Origin: Pseudaminobacter soli (ex Zhang et al. 2022)
GTDB lineage: Bacteria > Pseudomonadota > Alphaproteobacteria > Rhizobiales > Rhizobiaceae
Assembly (NCBI RefSeq): GCF_014595955.1
Contig: NZ_JABVCF010000007.1
Coordinates: 248,001 to 312,000, forward strand
Direction: 5' to 3'
DNA length: 64,000 bases
Part shown: positions 33,883-43,000 of the stretch, piece after piece
Layout of the letters: every line of letters begins with the position of its first letter
Numbering within the stretch: position 1 is the stretch's first letter
Made by a program: the position numbers and the translations under genes
Notes under the pieces: generated by a model
The model's database searches: none
The model's input: only the letters and a program-made list of their open reading frames with translations
Told to the model about the DNA's origin: nothing

Positions 33883-35207
33883 GTTCCGAATTCATCACGC
33901 TCTTCATGTTCGCCTCGATGCTGCTCCTGATGGCCACCGGCCAGCGGGTCTACGGGGTCATCGGTGCGGTCGGGTCCGCCGCCGCGCTCATGCTTTGGGG
34001 CAAGGGATCGTTCGAGCTTCCCTTCAACGCGGCCTTCCAGGTCCTCAACTGGTATCCGCTGATCACCGTGCCCTTCTTCGTCTTCATGGGCTACATGCTT
34101 TCCGAATCCGGCATTGCCAAGAATCTCTACCGGATGTTCCATGTCTGGTTCGGCTCCGTTCGCGGCGGACTGGCGATAGGAACGATGGGCCTGATGATCA
34201 TCATCTCGATGGTCAATGGCCTTTCCGTCGCCGGCATGGCGATCGGCGCGACCGTCGCGCTGCCCGAATTGTTGCGGCGCGGCTATGACAAGGTGATGAT
34301 CACCGGCGTCATCCAGGGCGGATCGTCGCTCGGCATCATGGGCCCGCCCAGCGTGGTGCTCATCCTCTACGCCATGATTGCGCGCCAGCCGGTTCTTCAA
34401 TTGTGGCTGGCCGGCATCGGGCCCTTCATCCTGATGGCGATCATCTTCACCGCCTACATCTACATACGCTGCCGGCTGCAACCCGAACTCGGGCCTGCCT
34501 TGCCGCCGGAGGAGCGGGCCAGCATCACCACGCGTGAAAAGCTGGTTCTGCTGCGCGAAGGCCTGCTGCCGTTCGGCCTCTTCGCGATCATCATGACGCT
34601 GTTCCTGTCGGGAACCACCAGCCTTGTCGAGACCTCGATGGTGGCCGCGCTGCTGGCACTTCTCGCCGCGTGGGCGACAGGTCGCCTCAATCACCAGGTG
34701 CTGGAGACGACGACGCGCAACACCTTGGCCGTCTCGGCGATGTTCCTGTGGATCATTCTCGGCGCACTGTGCTTCAGCGCCGTCTACGATGGCCTGGGCG
34801 CCATCAAGGCCATCGAGAGCCTGCTCCTGAACACCTGGGAACTCAGCCCCTGGGGCGTTCTGTCGATGATGCTGCTTTCCTTCATCATCCTCGGCATGTT
34901 CCTCGACGACACCGCCATGCTGGTCATCGTCGCGCCGCTCTATATTCCGCTGGTCAAGGTCCTCGGCTTCGATCTCATCTGGTTCGGCATCCTCTACACG
35001 ATCACCTGCCAGATCGCCTACATCGTGCCGCCGTTCGGCTACAACCTCTTCCTGATGCGGGCCATGGCGCCGCCGGAAATCACCATCGTCGACATCTACA
35101 AGTCGATCATCCCGTTCTTCTTCCTGATGGTGTTCAGCATGATCATCATCATGATCTTTCCGGACATCGCGATGTGGCTGCCCGACGTCTATTCCGGAAA
35201 GAGATAA
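33879..35207 (+). CDS. TRAP transporter large permease (DctM type)
   Basis: Large sodium-coupled permease of 442 aa with about twelve membrane helices. The family segment GGSSLGIMGPPSVVLILYAM and a second half repeat with LDDTAMLVIVAPLYIPLVK are present. ATG overlaps the small-permease stop (ATGA), so they are translationally coupled. Substrate is set by the DctP protein encoded downstream. Confidence 0.95.
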   Translation: MSSEFITLFMFASMLLLMATGQRVYGVIGAVGSAAALMLWGKGSFELPFNAAFQVLNWYPLITVPFFVFMGYMLSESGIAKNLYRMFHVWFGSVRGGLAIGTMGLMIIISMVNGLSVAGMAIGATVALPELLRRGYDKVMITGVIQGGSSLGIMGPPSVVLILYAMIARQPVLQLWLAGIGPFILMAIIFTAYIYIRCRLQPELGPALPPEERASITTREKLVLLREGLLPFGLFAIIMTLFLSGTTSLVETSMVAALLALLAAWATGRLNHQVLETTTRNTLAVSAMFLWIILGALCFSAVYDGLGAIKAIESLLLNTWELSPWGVLSMMLLSFIILGMFLDDTAMLVIVAPLYIPLVKVLGFDLIWFGILYTITCQIAYIVPPFGYNLFLMRAMAPPEITIVDIYKSIIPFFFLMVFSMIIIMIFPDIAMWLPDVYSGKR

Positions 35208-35300
35208 AACGAGGTCGAACCTGGGGAGGGTCCATGGAGCATGGGGAAAAATCGAGAGGCGGCTGACAGGTCGCTGAACGTTCTCGACCTGCTGCAAGGA

Positions 35301-35317
35301 AAGTGAGTTGTTCACTT
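35301..35317 (+). promoter_or_regulatory. Small leader hairpin before the TRAP binding-protein gene
   Basis: AAGTGA-GTTGT-TCACTT forms a 6-bp stem with a 5-nt loop, just before the GGGAGA ribosome binding site of the dctP-type gene at 35334. Such hairpins can protect the 3' part of a processed mRNA and let the binding protein be made in excess over the permeases. Confidence 0.35.
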
Positions 35318-35333
35318 CAATGGGAGACTTGAA

Positions 35334-36401
35334 ATGACCGATACAAAGACCATCAGCAAGCGCGATTTCCTGCGCAAATCCATTCTGACCGGTGCCGGCG
35401 CCGTTGGTGCCACGACGCTCGCCGCACCCTATGTCCGCGCGCAGGCCCCGATCAAATGGCGCCTCCAGACCTATGCCGGGCCGGCTCTTGCCGATCATGT
35501 CATCAAGCCGGCAATCGACGCCTTCAACAAGGCCGCAAACGGCGAGATGGTGATCGAGCTCTATACGGCCGACCAACTCGTGCCGCAGGGCGAACTGTTC
35601 CGCGCCGTTCAGGCCGGCACCATCGATGCTGCGCAGAGCGACGACGACTCCATGGCGTCGCCGGTCGATGTCGCCGTGTTCGGCGCCTATTTCCCCTTCG
35701 CCTCGCGCTACAGCCTCGACGTGCCGGTGCTCTGGAACTGGTACGGCCTGAAGGAGATCTGGGAGGAGGCCTATGGCGAGGTGCCCGGCGTGACCTGGTT
35801 GAGTGCCGGCGCGTGGGATCCTTGCAACTTCGCCACCACCAAGCCCATCCGCAGCCTCGAGGACCTCAAGGGCCTGCGCGTCTATACCTTCCCGACAGGC
35901 GGCCAGTTCATCTCGCGCCTCGGCGTCGTCCCAGTGACGCTGCCGTGGGAAGATATCGAAGTCGCGCTTCAGACCGGCGAGATCGACGGCATTGCCTGGT
36001 GCGGCGCGACCGAGACCTACAGCGTAGGCTGGGCCAACGTCACTAAATACTATCTCACCAACAACATTTCCGGGGCATGGTCCGGTTCGTTCTTCGCCAA
36101 CAGCGAAAAGTGGAACGCGGTGCCCGAGCATCTGAAGGAAATCTTCAAGCTGGCCATGGATTCCTCGCATTACTATCGTCAGCACTGGTACTGGTGGGGC
36201 GAGGCGCACTACCGCACCACCGGCGGCAAGCTCGAGCTCACCACCATCCCGGAAGACGAGTGGAAGAAGGTCGAGGATATGGCTCTTGAATTCTGGGGCG
36301 AGATTGCCGCCAAGAGCGAGCGCAATGCCAAGGTCGTCGATATCCTCAAGAACTATCAGGAGACGATGCGCAAGGCCGGCGCGCCCTATCGCTACGGCTA
36401 A
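35334..36401 (+). CDS. TRAP transporter substrate-binding protein (DctP type)
   Basis: Periplasmic solute receptor of 355 aa. The N-terminus SKRDFLRKSILTGAGAVGAT is a Tat-type signal (Lys-Arg variant) with cleavage likely after VRAQA. The mature part has the DctP pattern, including VIELYTADQLVPQGELFRAV and the conserved LKGLRVYTFPTGGQF with the substrate-anchoring arginine. TRAP ligands are usually organic acids or other small carboxylates; the exact ligand is unknown. The gene follows the permeases by 126 bp and precedes the ligase gene. Confidence 0.93.
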   Translation: MTDTKTISKRDFLRKSILTGAGAVGATTLAAPYVRAQAPIKWRLQTYAGPALADHVIKPAIDAFNKAANGEMVIELYTADQLVPQGELFRAVQAGTIDAAQSDDDSMASPVDVAVFGAYFPFASRYSLDVPVLWNWYGLKEIWEEAYGEVPGVTWLSAGAWDPCNFATTKPIRSLEDLKGLRVYTFPTGGQFISRLGVVPVTLPWEDIEVALQTGEIDGIAWCGATETYSVGWANVTKYYLTNNISGAWSGSFFANSEKWNAVPEHLKEIFKLAMDSSHYYRQHWYWWGEAHYRTTGGKLELTTIPEDEWKKVEDMALEFWGEIAAKSERNAKVVDILKNYQETMRKAGAPYRYG

Positions 36402-36418
36402 GGACGGCAAAATCCAGG

Positions 36419-36441
36419 ACTGCCCCGCGGGTCGGGGTAGT
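36419..36441 (+). terminator. Stem-loop after the TRAP binding-protein gene
   Basis: ACTGCCCCG (36419-36427) pairs with CGGGGTAGT (36433-36441) with one G-U pair and a 5-nt loop, 18 bp after the dctP-type stop. No T-run follows, so it may be a partial terminator or an mRNA 3'-end protector that separates receptor expression from the downstream ligase. Confidence 0.4.
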
Positions 36442-36529
36442 CGTCCACACCTGAAATTTGGCCTGTCCGCATCTGCCGGGCAGGCCTTCCAGTTGAAGTA
36501 CAAGAAGTGACGATCACGCGGAGTGCGGT

Positions 36530-37900
36530 ATGGCGGGCAATCTGACTTTTGAGGAATTGAAGAAGCATGTCGCGGCAGGCGACATCGACACGGTGCTCGC
36601 CGCGGCCGTCGACATGCAGGGCCGGCTCATCGGCAAGAGATTCCTGGCCAAGTTCTTCGTGGAATCCGGCTACGCAGAGACCCACTGCTGCAACTATCTG
36701 CTCACCGTCGACGTCGATATGGAGGTGGTGCCCGGCTACAAGGCGGCGAACTGGAACAAGGGTTACGGCGACTTCATGCTCAAGCCGGACATGGGCACGC
36801 TGCGGCGCATCCCCTGGCTGGAAAAGACGGCGCTGGTGCTGTGCGACATCCAGGACCACCACAGCCACCAGGATCTGCCGCACTCGCCCCGCGGCATCCT
36901 GAAGCGGCAGACCGAGCGGCTGAAGGAGCGAGGCTGGATGGCTTACATGGCCTCCGAGCTCGAATTCTATCTGTTCGACGAGACCTACGACTCGGCTCGC
37001 CAGAAGCGCTGGCACGGGCTCGACACCGCTTCTCCCTATATCGGTGACTACCTGATCGGCATCACCACCAAGGAAGAACAGGTGATGCGGGCGATCCGCA
37101 ACAACATGGAAGCCGCCGGCATTCCCATCGAGAACTCCAAGGGCGAGGCAGGCCCCGGCCAGGAAGAGATCAATGTACGCTATGCCGAGGCGCTGGAGAT
37201 GGCCGACCGCCACGCCATCCTCAAGAACGGCTGCAAGGAGATCGCCGAGGGTCTCGGCAAGTCGCTGACCTTCATGGCGAAGTACAATTACGGACTGGCC
37301 GGCAATTCCAGCCACATCCACAACTCGCTGTGGAGCGCCGACGGCCAGACGCCGCTGTTCTACGATCCGAAGGCCGAATACACCATGTCGCCGCTGATGC
37401 GCTCCTGGGTGGCCGGGCAGCTCAAATATGCGCGCGACTTCACCTGGTTCCTGGCGCCATACATCAACTCCTACAAGCGCTTCCAGGTCGCCACCTGGGC
37501 GCCGACCACGATCAGTTGGAGCCGGGATAACCGCACGGCGGGTTTCCGCCTGTGCGGCGAAGGCACCAAAGGCATCCGCATCGAGTGCCGCGTCGGGGGA
37601 GCCGATCTGAACCCATATCTCGCCTTCGCGGCGCTGATCGCGGCGGGACTCGCCGGCATCGACGAGAAGCTGGAGCTGGCAAAGCCTTTCGAGGGTGACG
37701 CCTACCACAACGAGCAGCTCACCGAAATTCCGAAGACGCTGCGCGACGCGATCGATACGCTGGCAGGATCGTCGATGCTCAAGGAGGCCTTCGGCGACAA
37801 TGTGATCGAGCATTACCTGCACACCGCGCGCTGGGAGCAGTTCGAATATGATCGGCGGATCACGGACTGGGAACTGCACCGGGGATTTGAACGGTATTGA
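36530..37900 (+). CDS. Glutamine synthetase family ligase (gamma-glutamylamine/amide synthetase type)
   Basis: ATP-dependent ligase of 456 aa with the glutamine synthetase fold. Active-site motifs are MASELEFYLFDE (metal Glu), KGEAGPGQEEI, GNSSHIHNSLW (metal His), and the C-terminal RLCGEGTKGIRIECRVGGAD. The usual adenylylation motif is not evident, and overall it resembles PuuA-like gamma-glutamylputrescine or related gamma-glutamyl-amide synthetases more than biosynthetic GlnA. Neighbouring aldehyde and alcohol dehydrogenases and a glutamate amidohydrolase suggest catabolic glutamylation of an amine or amino alcohol. Substrate not determined. Confidence 0.88.
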   Translation: MAGNLTFEELKKHVAAGDIDTVLAAAVDMQGRLIGKRFLAKFFVESGYAETHCCNYLLTVDVDMEVVPGYKAANWNKGYGDFMLKPDMGTLRRIPWLEKTALVLCDIQDHHSHQDLPHSPRGILKRQTERLKERGWMAYMASELEFYLFDETYDSARQKRWHGLDTASPYIGDYLIGITTKEEQVMRAIRNNMEAAGIPIENSKGEAGPGQEEINVRYAEALEMADRHAILKNGCKEIAEGLGKSLTFMAKYNYGLAGNSSHIHNSLWSADGQTPLFYDPKAEYTMSPLMRSWVAGQLKYARDFTWFLAPYINSYKRFQVATWAPTTISWSRDNRTAGFRLCGEGTKGIRIECRVGGADLNPYLAFAALIAAGLAGIDEKLELAKPFEGDAYHNEQLTEIPKTLRDAIDTLAGSSMLKEAFGDNVIEHYLHTARWEQFEYDRRITDWELHRGFERY

Positions 37901-37967
37901 CGCCATCTCGGAGTGTTCTCCGGGCCCCGAAGGACGTTATTCAGGTATTTTCGCTAGGGAGACATCC

Positions 37968-39353
37968 TTGGAAACCATAAGACTCAAATCCCCCATCGAC
38001 GGCTCGATCTATGCCGAGCGGCCGGTGGCGACGGATGCGCAGATCAATGCTGTCGTCGAGCGGGCCCGGGCGGCGCAGCCGGGCTGGGCGGCGCTGTCGA
38101 TCGCCGATCGCGGCAAGTACATGCTCGCTTTTCTCGAGGCGCTGGTCGGCAAGGCCGACGAGATCGTGCCGGAACTCGCCTGGCAGATGGGCCGGCCGGT
38201 GCGATATGGCGGCGAGTTCGGCGGTGTTAAGGAGCGTACGCAATATATGGTGGAGATCGCCGAGAAGGCGCTCGCCCCGGTGCCGGCCTCCAACCCGAAG
38301 GACGGTTTTCGCCGCTACGTGAAGAGGGATCCGCTGGGCGTGGTGATGGTAATCGCGCCCTGGAACTATCCCTATCTCACCGCCGTGAACACGATCGTGC
38401 CGGCGCTGATGGCGGGATCCACCGTCATTCTGAAGCATGCCGCGCAGACGCTCTTGGTCGGCGAGCGGTTCGCCCGGGCTTTCGAGGCTACGGGACTGCC
38501 GAAGCACGTGTTCCAGAACGTCGTGCTCAACCACGCACAGACCGAAAAACTGCTCGGCTCCGGCAGGATCGACCACGTCAACTTTACCGGCTCGGTGGCC
38601 GGCGGGCGGGCAATCGAGAAGGCCGCAGCCGGGACCTTCATGACGCTCGGACTGGAACTCGGCGGCAAAGATCCGGCCTATGTGCTGCCCGACGCCAAGC
38701 TCGACCACGCCATCGCCAACCTCGTCGAGGGCGCCTTCTTCAATTCCGGCCAGTGCTGCTGCGGCATCGAGCGGATCTATGTGCACGAAAAGGTCTATGA
38801 CGACTTCGTCGATGGCTTCGTGGCCGAAGCGCGCCAATGGACGCTTGGCGACCCCAGGGACAAGGACACGGTAATCGGGCCGATGGCGCAGTCGCGCTTC
38901 GCCGACTTCATCCGCGAGCAGAAGGCCGAGGCGCTGCGCAAGGGCGCGACGGCGCACATGAACACCAAGGATGAGCGCGATACGGCCGGCTCGCCCTACC
39001 TGCCAGCCGAGGTGCTGACCGGCGTCAACCACCAGATGAGCGTGATGCGCGAGGAGAGCTTTGGGCCGATCGTCGGCGTCATGAAGGTGCGCGACGACGA
39101 CGAGGCGGTGACGCTGATGAACGACAGCCCCTACGGGCTGACGGCTTCCATCTGGACGCGCGACACCGAGCGGGCGATCGCCATCGGCGACCGTGTCGAG
39201 ACGGGCACGGTGTTCATGAACCGCTGCGATTACCTTGACCCGGCACTGGTCTGGACCGGCGTGAAGGATACCGGCAAGGGCGCGGCGCTGTCGGCAATCG
39301 GCTACGACAATCTGACAAGGCCGAAGAGCTACCATCTCAGAGAGGCGATCTAG
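37968..39353 (+). CDS. Aldehyde dehydrogenase family protein
   Basis: NAD(P)-dependent aldehyde dehydrogenase of 461 aa. The nucleotide-binding and catalytic parts include VMVIAPWNYPYLTAVNTIVP, the general-base Glu in LGLELGGKDPAYV, the nucleophile region FFNSGQCCCGIERIYV, and EESFGPIVGVMKV. The start is taken as TTG 37968 after AGGGAGA; the open frame further upstream overlaps the ligase end and is not used. It would oxidise the aldehyde produced by the iron alcohol dehydrogenase downstream. Confidence 0.92.
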   Translation: METIRLKSPIDGSIYAERPVATDAQINAVVERARAAQPGWAALSIADRGKYMLAFLEALVGKADEIVPELAWQMGRPVRYGGEFGGVKERTQYMVEIAEKALAPVPASNPKDGFRRYVKRDPLGVVMVIAPWNYPYLTAVNTIVPALMAGSTVILKHAAQTLLVGERFARAFEATGLPKHVFQNVVLNHAQTEKLLGSGRIDHVNFTGSVAGGRAIEKAAAGTFMTLGLELGGKDPAYVLPDAKLDHAIANLVEGAFFNSGQCCCGIERIYVHEKVYDDFVDGFVAEARQWTLGDPRDKDTVIGPMAQSRFADFIREQKAEALRKGATAHMNTKDERDTAGSPYLPAEVLTGVNHQMSVMREESFGPIVGVMKVRDDDEAVTLMNDSPYGLTASIWTRDTERAIAIGDRVETGTVFMNRCDYLDPALVWTGVKDTGKGAALSAIGYDNLTRPKSYHLREAI

Positions 39354-39373
39354 GCCTCTCATGTCATCGACCC

Positions 39374-39447
39374 CCACTCCGGCTCGCTTCGCAAACCACC
39401 TCTCCCCCGGGCAGGGGGAGAGGTGGCGAGCGCAGCGAGCGGGAGTG
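39374..39447. repeat. GGGGGAGAGGTGG palindromic intergenic repeat
   Basis: A perfect 13-bp stem, CCACCTCTCCCCC (39396-39408) with GGGGGAGAGGTGG (39414-39426) and 5-nt loop, is flanked by imperfect arms CACTCCGGCTCGCTTCGC and GCGAGCGCAGCGAGCGGGAG. It belongs to the same family as the elements at 48369-48508 and inside the ligase gene at 13655. It sits between the two dehydrogenase genes. Confidence 0.85.
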
Positions 39448-39476
39448 AGCGTGCTTCACTATTCCGGAAAGCTCAA

Positions 39477-40649
39477 ATGACCAATCTAGTCTCCAAATGG
39501 AACTACCCCACCACCGTCCGCTTCGGCGCCGGGCGCATCAAGGAACTGCCCGAGGCACTGTCCGCGACGGGCATCAAGAACCCGCTGTTCGTCACTGACC
39601 CGGGCCTCGCAAAACTGCCGGTCGTCGCCTCGACGCTGGCGCTGCTCGATGCCGCGAAAGTGCCCCACGGCGTCTTCTCGGACGTGAAGCCCAATCCGGT
39701 TGAAGGCAACCTGACGGCCGGCATCGAGGTGTTCCGCAAGGGCGGGCATGACGGCGTCATTGCTTTCGGCGGCGGCTCGGCGCTCGACCTTGGCAAGCTC
39801 ATCGCTTTCCAGGCCGGCCAGACCCGCCCCGTGTGGGATTTCGAGGACATCGGCGACTGGTGGACCCGCGCCAATTCCGACGCGATCGCGCCGATCATTG
39901 CGGTTCCGACGACGGCCGGCACCGGCTCGGAAGTCGGCCGCGCCGGTGTCATCACGCATGAGGCCTCGCACACCAAGAAGGTCATCTTCCACCCGAAGAT
40001 GCTGCCGGCCATCGTGATCGCCGATCCCGAGCTGACGGTCGGCATGCCGCCATTCATCACCGCCGGGACCGGCATGGACGCGTTCGCCCATTGCCTGGAG
40101 GCTTATTGCGCGCCGGGCTATCACCCGATGGCGGATGGCATCGCAGTCGAGGGAATGCGGCTGGTGTTCGAAAACCTGCCCAAGGCCTACGCCAACGGAA
40201 GCGATCTGACCGGCCGCGCCCACATGATGAGCGCGGCCGCCATGGGCGCGACGGCGTTCCAGAAGGGGCTGGGCGCGATCCACTCGCTGTCGCACCCGAT
40301 CGGCGCGCTCTACGACACGCACCATGGCATGACCAACGCGGTGTTCATGCCATACGTGCTCGCCTTCAACCGCCCGGCGATCGAGGAGCGGATCGGCCGC
40401 GTCGCCGCCTATTGCGGGATCGACGGCGGCTTCGACGGGTTCGTGGCCGCCGTCATGGACCTGCGGCGCAAGCTGGGCGTGCCGGAGTCGCTGCCCGAGT
40501 TTATCAAAGGACTTGCGATGGACGAAGAACGGAAGTCGCTCATCGTCGACATGGCGGTGGTGGACCCGACGGCAGGCGGCAACCCGGTCGAGCTGACCAA
40601 GGATGCGGCGCGCGCCATCCTGGAGCGTGCTCTCGCCGGCAGGATCTGA
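39477..40649 (+). CDS. Iron-containing alcohol dehydrogenase (group III)
   Basis: Alcohol dehydrogenase of 390 aa. The NAD-binding GGGSALDLGKLIAF and TAGTGSEVGRAGVIT motifs and the metal-binding HSLSHPIGALYDTHHGMTNAV with several histidines are diagnostic. The ATG at 39477 follows CCGGAAAG; an upstream in-frame ATG lies within the repeat and is rejected. Following the aldehyde dehydrogenase on the same strand, it probably forms a two-step alcohol-to-acid oxidation. Confidence 0.93.
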   Translation: MTNLVSKWNYPTTVRFGAGRIKELPEALSATGIKNPLFVTDPGLAKLPVVASTLALLDAAKVPHGVFSDVKPNPVEGNLTAGIEVFRKGGHDGVIAFGGGSALDLGKLIAFQAGQTRPVWDFEDIGDWWTRANSDAIAPIIAVPTTAGTGSEVGRAGVITHEASHTKKVIFHPKMLPAIVIADPELTVGMPPFITAGTGMDAFAHCLEAYCAPGYHPMADGIAVEGMRLVFENLPKAYANGSDLTGRAHMMSAAAMGATAFQKGLGAIHSLSHPIGALYDTHHGMTNAVFMPYVLAFNRPAIEERIGRVAAYCGIDGGFDGFVAAVMDLRRKLGVPESLPEFIKGLAMDEERKSLIVDMAVVDPTAGGNPVELTKDAARAILERALAGRI

Positions 40650-40655
40650 GGAATA

Positions 40656-40680
40656 CTTTCGCGACTCATTGAAGCGAAAG
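40656..40680. terminator. Stem-loop after the iron alcohol dehydrogenase
   Basis: CTTTCGC (40656-40662) and GCGAAAG (40674-40680) form a 7-bp stem with an 11-nt loop, 7 bp after the stop codon. It is followed by an A-rich rather than T-rich stretch, so termination is only possible, not shown. Confidence 0.35.
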
Positions 40681-40868
40681 CAAAAGAAAACATGGGCGGG
40701 TTGATCAGCCGCAAAATCGCAGAGGCAAGTCATTGCTAGCGCGCTTCAAAGCCGTTAGCTTTTCCTTGCCTTAGAGGGGTTGGACAGCCGGCTTTCATTC
40801 GACTGTCACAAGACAAGAATAGCGCAAACTGGGCGCCGGGACGGCGCCGGCTAACGGGAGACAATCAC

Positions 40869-41975
40869 ATGTTCAGTTTCACGGGAAAGGTCCTTTCCCT
40901 CACCGCCGCGTCGCTGATGGTGACGACGGCGATCGCTTCGGCGCAGAACCTTGCCGAACTCGAAGCCGCCGCCAAGGCGGAAGGCCAACTCACCACCATC
41001 GCGCTGCCGCATGACTGGTGCGGCTATGGCGCCGTGATCGACGGCTTCAAGAAGAAGTATCCGGAGATCACCGTCAACGAGCTCAATCCCGATGCGGGTT
41101 CGAGCGACGAGGTCGAGGCGATCAAGGCGAACAAGGACAATAAGGGCCCGCAGGCGCCCGACGTCATCGACGTCGGCCTTTCCTATGGCCCGACCGCAAA
41201 GGCCGAAGGCCTGATCCAGCCCTACAAGGTGTCGACCTGGGACTCGATCCCGGATGATGCGAAGGACGCGGAAGGCTACTGGTACGGCGACTATTACGGC
41301 GTCCTGTCCTTCGAGGTGAACAAGGACCTCGTGCAGAACGTGCCGGAGGACTGGGCCGACCTGCTGAAGGACGAGTACGCCAACTCGGTGGCTCTGGCCG
41401 GCGATCCTCGCGCGTCCAACCAGGCGATCCAGGGCGTTTACGCCGCGGGCCTCGGCTCGGGCGCGACCGATGCCAAGTCGGCAGCCGAGAAGGGTCTTGG
41501 GTTCTTCAAAGAGCTCAACGCCAAGGGCAATTTCGTGCCGGTGATCGGCAAGGCCGCCACCCTGGCCCAGGGCCAGACGCCGATCCTGATAACCTGGGAC
41601 TACAACGCGCTCTCCGGCCGCGACACGCTGAACGGCAACCCGCCGGTCGACGTGGTCGTACCGAAGTCCGGCGTGGTGGCGGGCGTCTACGTCCAGGCGA
41701 TCAGCGCCTATGCGCCGCATCCGAATGCCGCCAAGCTCTGGATGGAGTACCTCTATTCGGACGAGGGCCAACTCGGATGGCTCAAGGGCTACTGCCACCC
41801 GATCCGCTTCAACGACCTCGCCAAGAACGGCAAGATTCCGCAGGAAATGCTCGACAAGCTGCCGCCGGCCGCGGCTTACGAGAAGGCCGTGTTCCCGAGC
41901 CTTGACGATCAGGCCGCTGCCAAGGAGGCCATCACCAAGCAGTGGGACACCGTCGTCGGCGCGAACGTGCAGTAA
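40869..41975 (+). CDS. ABC transporter substrate-binding protein (polyamine/iron-type)
   Basis: Periplasmic binding protein of 368 aa with a Sec signal peptide (LSLTAASLMVTTAIASAQN). The mature sequence fits the extracellular solute-binding family used by PotABCD-, AfuABC- and aminoethylphosphonate-type systems; it has WYGDYYGVLSFEVNKDLV and the C-terminal FNDLAKNGKIPQE region. Ligand is unknown; polyamine, choline-like amines, or thiamine-like molecules are all possible. First gene of an ABC operon, with a GC-rich leader stem around 40831-40850. Confidence 0.9.
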   Translation: MFSFTGKVLSLTAASLMVTTAIASAQNLAELEAAAKAEGQLTTIALPHDWCGYGAVIDGFKKKYPEITVNELNPDAGSSDEVEAIKANKDNKGPQAPDVIDVGLSYGPTAKAEGLIQPYKVSTWDSIPDDAKDAEGYWYGDYYGVLSFEVNKDLVQNVPEDWADLLKDEYANSVALAGDPRASNQAIQGVYAAGLGSGATDAKSAAEKGLGFFKELNAKGNFVPVIGKAATLAQGQTPILITWDYNALSGRDTLNGNPPVDVVVPKSGVVAGVYVQAISAYAPHPNAAKLWMEYLYSDEGQLGWLKGYCHPIRFNDLAKNGKIPQEMLDKLPPAAAYEKAVFPSLDDQAAAKEAITKQWDTVVGANVQ

Positions 41976-42030
41976 ATCAAGACAGGCGGGCGGCTTTAAA
42001 CGGCCGCCCGCCCCGTTCCCGACCAGCAGA

Positions 42031-42933
42031 ATGAGCAATCTCACCGCCTCTGCCGACGTGATCAAAGTCGCGCAGCCGAAAGCGCGATCGCGCCGCCTGC
42101 CGACGCACTGGCTCGGCGTTGCCCCCTTCTTCATCTTCGCCCTGATGTTCCTGATCCTGCCGACGCTCTATCTCGTCGTCGGCGCATTCCAGAACAATGC
42201 CGGCGAATGGACGCTTGAGAACATTGCCAACCTGTTCCAGCCGTCGATCCTGGCGGCGTACTGGGTATCGATCCGCATCAGCCTTGCCTCCGCCGTGCTC
42301 GGCGCACTCGTCGGGCTGGCGATCGCCATCGCAATCGTGCGTGGCGGGCTGCCGGGCTGGGTGCGCTCCGCCACGCTGACTTTCTCCGGCGTCGCGTCGA
42401 ATTTTGCCGGCGTACCATTGGCATTCGCGTTCCTTGCAACGCTTGGACGCCTCGGCCTCGTCACCGTGCTGCTGCGCGAGGTCGGCGTGAACATCTACGC
42501 GCTCGGTTTCAACATCCTGTCCTTCTGGGGCCTGACGCTTACCTATTTGTTCTTTCAGATCCCGCTGATGGTGGTGATCATCACGCCGGCCATCGACGGC
42601 CTGAAGAAGGAGTGGGGCGAGGCCGCCGCCACACTCGGCGCGACCACCACGCAGTACTGGCGCATGGTGGTGATCCCGGTGCTTTGGCCGAGCCTGTTGG
42701 GAACGGTGATCCTGCTCTTCGCCAACGCCTTCGGAGCGATCGCCACCGCTTACGCGCTCACCGGCTCCTCGCTCAACATCGTTCCGATCCTGCTCTATGC
42801 GCAGATCCGCGGCGACGTGCTGCACAACCCGCATCTAGGATATGCGCTGGCTTTCGGCATGATCGTGGTCACTGGGCTGGCGAATGTCTTCTACATCTGG
42901 TTCCGCACCAGGAGCGAGAGGTGGCTGAAGTGA
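42031..42933 (+). CDS. ABC transporter permease (PotB-like)
   Basis: Inner-membrane permease of 300 aa with about six helices and the EAA-type loop DGLKKEWGEAAATLGATTTQY that contacts the ATPase. The ATG at 42031 gives a short cytoplasmic N-terminus before THWLGVAPFFIFALMFLILP; longer readings overlap the binding-protein gene. It pairs with the next permease to form the channel. Confidence 0.93.
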   Translation: MSNLTASADVIKVAQPKARSRRLPTHWLGVAPFFIFALMFLILPTLYLVVGAFQNNAGEWTLENIANLFQPSILAAYWVSIRISLASAVLGALVGLAIAIAIVRGGLPGWVRSATLTFSGVASNFAGVPLAFAFLATLGRLGLVTVLLREVGVNIYALGFNILSFWGLTLTYLFFQIPLMVVIITPAIDGLKKEWGEAAATLGATTTQYWRMVVIPVLWPSLLGTVILLFANAFGAIATAYALTGSSLNIVPILLYAQIRGDVLHNPHLGYALAFGMIVVTGLANVFYIWFRTRSERWLK

Positions 42934-43000
42934 GTGCACATCGTGCTCATCTCGGGCCCCCTCACCCGGCCAGCGGCGTACAACTGGGTAGGAGGGCAGC

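Noticed and set aside
33750-36503. Minus-strand open frame of 917 codons opposite TRAP genes
   Set aside because: Antisense to clear membrane and binding-protein genes; composition (Asp/His/Gly/Arg) is that of a shadow frame.
39374-39447. Possible CRISPR-like repeat
   Set aside because: A single palindrome with no regularly spaced direct repeats or spacers and no cas genes nearby.
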